From the NCBI GenBank assembly GCA_027592035.1, contig JAQCIK010000002.1:98111-162110 (forward strand): a stretch of DNA of 64,000 bases, read 5' to 3'. Source of the stretch: Casp-actino8 sp001510455 (GTDB taxonomy: Bacteria > Actinomycetota > Acidimicrobiia > Acidimicrobiales > Ilumatobacteraceae). The position numbers were made by a program, and so were the translations under genes. The notes beneath the pieces are model-generated. The model was not told where the DNA came from. It saw nothing but the letters and a program-made list of their open reading frames with translations, and did not search any database. Within the stretch, counting starts at the first letter, position 1, and every line of letters starts with the position of its first letter. Shown piece by piece: positions 59,636 to 64,000 of this stretch.

Positions 59636-60577
59636 ATGACTTCAACATCTCGTCCCTTCCGATTCGGAGTCCAGGCCAGCGGGTCGCTGTCCGGAACGGC
59701 CTGGAAGGAGTTGGCCAGGCGCGTGGAGGGCAACGGCTACTCCACGCTGACCATGCCCGATCATTTCGACGATCAACTCGCGCCGGTGCCGGCCCTCACT
59801 CTTGCCGCCGCTGTCACCGATTCGCTGCGAGTCGGTGCTCTCGTCTGGGACAACGATTACAAGCATCCGTTGGTTCTCGCCAAAGAACTCGCGACCATGG
59901 ACGTGCTGTCCGACGGACGCGTCGAGATCGGACTCGGTGCCGGCTGGATGATCGCCGACTACGAGCAGTCCGGCATGCCGTACGACCGAGCCGGAGTTCG
60001 AATCGATCGATTCGTCGAGGGACTGGCCGTGATCCGTGGACTGATGGGACCGGATCCCTTTTCGTTCGAAGGCCAGCACTACCGAATCAGCGGCCACAAC
60101 GGAACACCCAAGCCCGTGCAGGGCCCGTGCCCACCGATCCTCATCGGTGGCGGCGGCAAGCGGGTTCTTTCGATCGCTGCACGCGAAGCCGACATCGTCG
60201 GAATCAACGCCACCATGAGCGCTGGGGTGATCGGCCCGCAGGCCTTCGACACCATGACTGCACCCGCTGTCGACGAGAAGGTCGCGATCGTTCGCGAAGC
60301 CGCCGGTCCTCGATGGGCCGACATCGAACTCAACATCCGGGCCTTTCTCGTGAACATCTCCGATGACGCTCGAGGCGCCGCCGAGGCGATCGCCGGAATG
60401 ATCGGCGTGACTGCCGAGCAGGTCGAAGAAACTCCGTTCGCACTCGTCGGACCGACGTCGAAGATCGTCGACGACTTGTTGGAACGTCGAGAGCGGTGGG
60501 GCTTCTCCTACGTGATCGTCGGCATGAACGATGTCGAATCGTTCGCGCCGGTCGTGGCGGCTCTCGACGGCAAATGA
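59636..60577 (+). CDS. LLM class F420-dependent oxidoreductase (TIGR03621-type)
   Basis: 313 residues of the luciferase-like fold: RFGVQASGSLSGTAWKELAR, STLTMPDHFDDQLAPVPALT, LVWDNDYKHPLVLAKELAT, GRVEIGLGAGWMIADYEQSG and PILIGGGGKRVLSIAAREAD, matching the TIGR03621 group predicted to use coenzyme F420. ATG 59636 lies 6 nt after TAGCGT (59624-59629), so the operon begins leaderless. The stop overlaps the next gene by 4 bp (ATGA), and that one overlaps the third gene likewise, so the three are coupled. Confidence 0.93.
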   Translation: MTSTSRPFRFGVQASGSLSGTAWKELARRVEGNGYSTLTMPDHFDDQLAPVPALTLAAAVTDSLRVGALVWDNDYKHPLVLAKELATMDVLSDGRVEIGLGAGWMIADYEQSGMPYDRAGVRIDRFVEGLAVIRGLMGPDPFSFEGQHYRISGHNGTPKPVQGPCPPILIGGGGKRVLSIAAREADIVGINATMSAGVIGPQAFDTMTAPAVDEKVAIVREAAGPRWADIELNIRAFLVNISDDARGAAEAIAGMIGVTAEQVEETPFALVGPTSKIVDDLLERRERWGFSYVIVGMNDVESFAPVVAALDGK

Positions 60578-61578
60578 CCGGTATCGCCCTCTGCGGAGCC
60601 GGCACCATCGCCGGCGTTCATGCCTTGAGCGCTCGCGAAATCGGTGTTCCCGTGGTCGCCGTTGCATCGCGCACGCGTCAACGCGCCGAACGACTGGCCG
60701 AGTCGTCACGCGCCTCCGTCGTCGAATACGACGAGCTGCCGGCAGGTGCCGACACGGTGGTCGTCGCAACTCCCCCGTCGGAGCACACCGAACACACGCT
60801 GCACGCCTTGGCGGCTGGCGCCACCGTGCTGGTGGAAAAGCCACTGTGTCGAACCCTCGCCGAAGCGGACCGTCTGGTCGTAGCCGACGGCGCCGACCGA
60901 ATCGTCTATGCCGAGAACTTGGCTTTCGCTCCGGCCTTCGCCGAGTTCGTGACCCGCGTTCGTGCCCTCGGACCGCTCACCCATCTCGAGCTCCGGACTC
61001 TTCAGTCACGTCCCACATGGGGTGGATTCCTCGATCCGTCGTGGGGCGGCGGGGCACTCTTCGATCTCGGCGTTCATCCTCTCGCCTTGGCGATACTCAT
61101 CGCTCGTTCGTCGGGAAACGGCGAAGTCACGTCGGTTCGAGCGTCACTCGAAGGCGACACGACCGACACCCACGCCGACGTGACCCTCACGTTTGCGTCG
61201 GGGCTCCGAGCTCGGGTGATCAGCAGCTGGGAAGGCCCCGAATCCGGTGTGTGGGACGTTCAGGCATCGTCTCGCACGGCGGTTCTCCGACTCGATCTAC
61301 GTCCCTCGCTGTCGATGGAGAGCAACGGCGACCCGGTGCGACTTCCTGCTCCGTCGGCTTCCATCGGCATCCTCGAGGAATTCGGCTACATCGATCAGCT
61401 ACGAGCCGTCGAGGCCCTTCGTTCCGACGGGCGTCGTTCGATCATGGACGTGAAGTTCGGACGTTGGATGATGGAGGTCGTGTCGGCCTGCTACGTCGCC
61501 GCTCGCTCGGGCGACACCGTCTCGGTGCCGTGTGGGTGCGATCGGAACCGGACGCCGTGGGAGCTGTGGCGCGGGTGA
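60574..61578 (+). CDS. Gfo/Idh/MocA family oxidoreductase
   Basis: 334 residues. N-terminal Rossmann fold with GAGTIAGVHALSA and the cofactor lysine block ATVLVEKPLCRTLAEAD; the C-terminal alpha/beta domain contains GGGALFDLGVHPLALAIL, where the His acts in catalysis. Members oxidise or reduce sugars or sugar-like polyols with NAD(P). The ATG at 60574 overlaps the previous stop, which also settles the start despite a longer open frame. The role is probably tied to the neighbouring F420 enzyme and the secreted protein, as part of one pathway. Confidence 0.92.
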   Translation: MTGIALCGAGTIAGVHALSAREIGVPVVAVASRTRQRAERLAESSRASVVEYDELPAGADTVVVATPPSEHTEHTLHALAAGATVLVEKPLCRTLAEADRLVVADGADRIVYAENLAFAPAFAEFVTRVRALGPLTHLELRTLQSRPTWGGFLDPSWGGGALFDLGVHPLALAILIARSSGNGEVTSVRASLEGDTTDTHADVTLTFASGLRARVISSWEGPESGVWDVQASSRTAVLRLDLRPSLSMESNGDPVRLPAPSASIGILEEFGYIDQLRAVEALRSDGRRSIMDVKFGRWMMEVVSACYVAARSGDTVSVPCGCDRNRTPWELWRG

Positions 61579-63233
61579 ACCTCGACCGTCGGCAGTTCAT
61601 CACTCGGTCGACGGCCATCGGCCTCGGCGCTCTGGCCGCCGCTTGTGGCAACACCGAGACCGCGCCCACCACGTCGACATCGACCACCACTCTCTCCCCC
61701 ACGTCGACGGCTCGTGCACCGACGACCACGTCGACATCGACCACCGTCGCCCCCGTCGATTCGTACGCAGCGCCGGGCTGGCTCGCCGCCGAGAATGCGC
61801 GAGCTGGCACGACGGCCTGGCGTATCGATGCCGACGTCCCCGGAGCGTCGTCGTCGATGCCGGACGGTTGGGTCGAGGGTTACGCCGACACGACGAGCGC
61901 GCGACCGGGACAACTCGTGACCCTTTTCGTGTCGACCGATGCCGAGTCGTGGCACGCCGAGGCGTACCGCATGGGGTGGTACGGCGGGGACCTCGGGCGG
62001 CTGATCTGGACGTCGGACGAGGTCGCCAAGACGTGGCAATTCAACGCCGACATCGATCGCTCGGACACGACCAAAATGAGAGTGGCCGGCTGGGGACCCT
62101 CACTCACCGTGGAAGTGACCGACGATTGGCCGCCCGGTTCGTATCTCATCAAACTCGTCGCATCGTCGGGTGAGGCCCATTACGTCCCCCTCACCGTCCG
62201 GCGCGACTCGGCCGTCGGAGGGCTCGTCGTCGTTTCGGCCGTCACCACCTGGCAGGCCTACAACCCGTGGGGAGGTTGCTCGCTCTACGAGTGCTTCGAC
62301 GGACCAGGGCGCAGCACGGTCGTCTCGTTCGATCGCCCCTACGCCCGTACCTATAACTGGGGATCCGCCGACTTCCTCACCCACGAACTCCCCCTCATCT
62401 CCCTCATCGAGGAACTCGGTCTCGACACCGCCTACGTCACCGACATCGATCTCCACACGAGTGGACTCGGCGAGAACGACGACATCGATGCGGTGTTCGC
62501 TGGCCGCACCGCTCTTCTCAGCACCGGCCACGACGAGTACTACTCGACGGCCATGCGCGAAAGCCTCGGACGAGCTCGCGAGGCCGGAGTCAATCTGGCC
62601 TTCTTCGGTGCCAACGCGGTGTATCGACACGTTCGACTCGAGCCGAACGACGACGGCCTGCCCTATCGGCAGATGCCGAACTATCGCACGGCGGCCAGCG
62701 ATCCCATGACCGACACCGATCCGGAGCTCGCGACCGTGCAATGGCGCAATCCGCCCTTGAATCGTCCCGAGTCGTCTCTCATCGGTGTTCAGTACTTCGC
62801 AGCCGGAATCACGGCCGCCTTGAAAGTCGTGAACTCGTCGAACTGGGTGTTCGACGACGTCGAAGTGCGCAATGGGGCATCGTTCAAGAAGTTGGTGTCG
62901 ATCGAAGCCGACGGGCTCGGACCGAAAGGAGTGGAACCAGAGAACCTGGAGGTTCTGGCGTCGGGCCCCGTGAAGTACAAGGACTCCGAGTACGACCACG
63001 CCATGACCTATTACTCCCACGAGAGCGGAGCCGGAGTGTTCGCCACCGGCACGATCGCGTGGATCAACGCTCTCGACGCCGACTACTGGGGCGACGAGGA
63101 CACGACCGAGTTCGTGCGGGGCGTGACGACGCGAGTGCTGCAGGTGTTCGCCGCCGGCCCGGCGGGTGACACGTACCCGAGTGAAGGAAATGCCGATCGC
63201 TTTCGGCGACCGACTCGACCCGTCGAGGAATGA
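61575..63233 (+). CDS. Tat-type lipoprotein with N,N-dimethylformamidase-beta-like domain
   Basis: 552 residues from GTG 61575 (GTGA overlap with the previous stop). The N-terminus LDRRQFITRSTAIGLGALAAAC has a twin-arginine motif and a lipobox ending in AAAC, so export folded and lipid anchoring are likely. A Thr/Ser-rich linker follows (residues ~25-60). The large domain contains YRMGWYGGDLGRL, VVSAVTTWQAYNPWGG, STGHDEYYSTAMRESLGRAR and FFGANAVYRHVRLE, blocks of the dimethylformamidase large-subunit C-terminal family, a class I amidotransferase-like fold. The true substrate is unknown; amide hydrolysis is an inference. Confidence 0.85.
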   Translation: MNLDRRQFITRSTAIGLGALAAACGNTETAPTTSTSTTTLSPTSTARAPTTTSTSTTVAPVDSYAAPGWLAAENARAGTTAWRIDADVPGASSSMPDGWVEGYADTTSARPGQLVTLFVSTDAESWHAEAYRMGWYGGDLGRLIWTSDEVAKTWQFNADIDRSDTTKMRVAGWGPSLTVEVTDDWPPGSYLIKLVASSGEAHYVPLTVRRDSAVGGLVVVSAVTTWQAYNPWGGCSLYECFDGPGRSTVVSFDRPYARTYNWGSADFLTHELPLISLIEELGLDTAYVTDIDLHTSGLGENDDIDAVFAGRTALLSTGHDEYYSTAMRESLGRAREAGVNLAFFGANAVYRHVRLEPNDDGLPYRQMPNYRTAASDPMTDTDPELATVQWRNPPLNRPESSLIGVQYFAAGITAALKVVNSSNWVFDDVEVRNGASFKKLVSIEADGLGPKGVEPENLEVLASGPVKYKDSEYDHAMTYYSHESGAGVFATGTIAWINALDADYWGDEDTTEFVRGVTTRVLQVFAAGPAGDTYPSEGNADRFRRPTRPVEE

Positions 63234-63250
63234 CACGAGGGTTGAGACGA

Positions 63251-63300
63251 GGATCTGGTGCGTCTTTTCGACCCATACGGTGAAGACTCCGCACCAGAAC
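63251..63300. repeat. dispersed hairpin repeat, copy B
   Basis: Perfect 9-bp inverted repeat TCTGGTGCG (63254-63262) / CGCACCAGA (63290-63298) within a 50-bp block that matches 20983-21032 at 41 of 50 positions. It lies between the end of the lipoprotein gene and the 3' end of tRNA-Val, six bases from the encoded CCA. Confidence 0.8.
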
Positions 63301-63305
63301 ACCGG

Positions 63306-63382
63306 TGGTGGGCGCAGAGGGACTCGAACCCCCGACATCTTCCTTGTAAGGGAAGCGCTCTAGCCAACTGAGCTATGCGCCC
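63306..63382 (-). tRNA. tRNA-Val (anticodon TAC)
   Basis: Cloverleaf on the minus strand: acceptor GGGCGCA/TGCGCCC, D-stem GCTC/GAGC, anticodon stem CTTCC/GGAAG with loop CTTACAA (anticodon TAC), T-arm with TTCGAGT, discriminator A and encoded CCA (63308-63306). The region beyond its 5' end changes in texture. Confidence 0.95.
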
Positions 63383-63623
63383 GGACGAGCCGTAAACAAC
63401 GGCTATTCCGTAATGCTACCGGCAGGATGCCACACTCAGGAAGCGGTCGCGAATCTTGCGAAAGCCGTGGGGCTATCACCTGCTCCCTGCAAGGTGCAAC
63501 GAATAAGTGGCAACAACTAACCCAACGGGGTTTCTCGCAAGGGTGCTATCTCCAGTTTTTTTCTGGCACCAACTGTCGGACTTCTGCCAGAAGTCGCGCT
63601 TCGTGTGAGAAAATTTGTCTGAC
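63383..63623 (+). promoter_or_regulatory. intergenic region with operator-like repeats before the RHH gene
   Basis: 241 bp without a convincing gene and more A/T-rich than the surroundings. It holds a hairpin GCCGT-AAACA-ACGGC just after the tRNA, the inverted repeat TTCTGGCA (63561-63568) / TGCCAGAA (63585-63592), and a palindrome ACTTCTG-C-CAGAAGT (63580-63594) some 30 bp before the RHH start. Such repeats suit autoregulation by a ribbon-helix-helix protein. GAGAAAATTTGTCTG before the ATG may hold the -10 region. Confidence 0.45.
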
Positions 63624-63779
63624 ATGAACATGTACCCCCGACTCACCATCCGCCTCTCGCAGGAAGAGTTGCGTCGTGTTGGGCTGCTTGCGCGGGTGCG
63701 TGGCCGGTCTCGCGGGCAGGTGGTTCGAGATGCCCTGAACCTCTATTTCCGGGCGGCTATATCGGAGACGCGGCTATGA
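63624..63779 (+). CDS. ribbon-helix-helix (CopG/Arc-type) protein
   Basis: 51 residues: one basic beta strand (YPRLTIRLSQEELRRVGLLA) and two helices with the turn RVRGRSRGQVVRDALNLYF, the typical ribbon-helix-helix DNA-binding fold. The size fits CopG-like antitoxins or plasmid/phage copy-number regulators. The stop overlaps the next gene's ATG (CTATGAG), so it is coupled to it; this antitoxin-first order is common in toxin-antitoxin pairs. Palindromes upstream are candidate binding sites. Confidence 0.75.
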   Translation: MNMYPRLTIRLSQEELRRVGLLARVRGRSRGQVVRDALNLYFRAAISETRL

Positions 63780-64000
63780 GGCCGGATGAAGCGAACGCCA
63801 AGGTTCGAGCATTATCTCATCCCCCCGCGCCTTCCCTTGTCGGCTGGCAGGTCATCACTGAACCGGACACACCTCATGCCGAGGGTTGGACGGTGTACGC
63901 CGACCTGCCCCCGGGGCTGGTTCACGAGGACCGGACCCTCTACCTGCGCAGCGATGCCTCTGGCGAAGTGATCTCGACCGGCCTCCCGGAATTGGCTGGA
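63776..64000 (+). CDS. unknown protein coupled to the RHH gene (3' end cut by window)
   Basis: 75 codons visible, open at the window end. ATG 63776 overlaps the RHH stop by 4 bp. The visible part has an N-terminal helix-like stretch, then LVGWQVITEPDTPHAEGWTV and YADLPPGLVHEDRTLYLRSD, a beta-rich pattern. No family is recognised. It could be the toxin of a pair or an unrelated product of a mobile element; the rest of the gene is needed to decide. Confidence 0.6.
   Translation, partial: MRPDEANAKVRALSHPPAPSLVGWQVITEPDTPHAEGWTVYADLPPGLVHEDRTLYLRSDASGEVISTGLPELAG

Noticed and set aside
60531..61574. Long N-terminal extension of the amidase-like lipoprotein
   Set aside because: This part overlaps the Gfo/Idh/MocA gene in another phase and would hide the Tat/lipoprotein signal that begins at GTG 61575.
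63251..63382. Attachment site of an element integrated at the 3' end of tRNA-Val
   Set aside because: The 3' side is followed directly by an ordinary operon and there is no integrase or duplicated tRNA segment; the unusual DNA is on the 5' side.
63427..63627. 66-codon open frame in the gap after tRNA-Val
   Set aside because: No ribosome binding site, low-complexity composition, and it overlaps the operator-like repeats before the RHH gene.

Overview
The window is a GC-rich, gene-dense chromosome segment of an actinobacterium, most likely of the class Acidimicrobiia (inference; no 16S gene is present). The pointers are a 6C-type small RNA beside a HAD-IB hydrolase gene, a BldD homologue, an hrcA-dnaJ-rsmE cluster, three luciferase-like (F420/flavin) oxidoreductases, a class II DAHP synthase, a SCO6745-family protein and many leaderless genes with a TANNNT -10 box 6-7 nt before the start codon. 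Apart from the last ~600 bp, the genes look like ordinary chromosomal content.

Layout. 1-2.4 kb: a truncated HAD/PlsC fusion gene, a 6C RNA and a divergent LysR regulator sharing one control region. 2.4-6.8 kb: acyl-CoA carboxyltransferase, citrate synthase and a membrane-anchored molybdopterin oxidoreductase. 6.8-11.9 kb (minus): OafA-type acyltransferase, quinone oxidoreductase, NADP-isocitrate dehydrogenase, EamA transporter. 12-13.7 kb: aldo/keto reductase and a LuxR-type regulator whose frame runs into an antisense tRNA-Val(GAC). 13.7-18.2 kb (minus): hrcA-dnaJ-rsmE-bldD-hemW. 18.2-24 kb (minus): lepA-MFS-hisD-photolyase, with rpsT divergent. 24.4-28 kb: comEA, comEC and holA with a small membrane gene on the opposite strand between comEA and comEC. 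28-35.3 kb: glpD, a thioredoxin-TPR protein, a kinase-like phosphotransferase plus PAC2 pair, an F420 oxidoreductase and a fatty acyl-AMP ligase. 35.4-38.3 kb: leuS. 38.3-41.5 kb: an unusual divergent trio of membrane proteins including an HTTM (vitamin-K-carboxylase-like) protein. 41.4-43.8 kb: LLM oxidoreductase, zinc alcohol dehydrogenase and a small 3-TM protein with a textbook terminator. 43.9-48 kb: DUF2855 protein, a probable SELENOPROTEIN of the glycine/betaine-reductase B family with an in-frame UGA, a SCO6745-family protein and a lipoprotein. 48-50.6 kb (minus): tRNA-Ala(GGC) and nadD-LCP/LytR_C-rsfS-zinc-ribbon. 50.8-54 kb: sigma-70 factor behind a hairpin-rich leader, DAHP synthase, serine hydrolase. 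54.1-59.6 kb (minus): thiolase, phosphatase, membrane hydrolase-like protein, CdsZ-like zinc ribbon, class A PBP. 59.6-63.2 kb: an operon of LLM oxidoreductase, Gfo/Idh/MocA dehydrogenase and a Tat/lipoprotein with a dimethylformamidase-like domain. 63.3-64 kb: tRNA-Val(TAC), then a region of different texture with a ribbon-helix-helix regulator and a cotranscribed unknown gene cut by the window end.

Most of the window is housekeeping (TCA cycle, translation, protein folding, competence, cell wall, NAD and aromatic biosynthesis). The points most worth attention are the UGA-containing selenoprotein, the HTTM trio, the 6C RNA/LysR shared control region, the BldD homologue that keeps the c-di-GMP signature, and a family of three ~49-bp hairpin elements with common ends.
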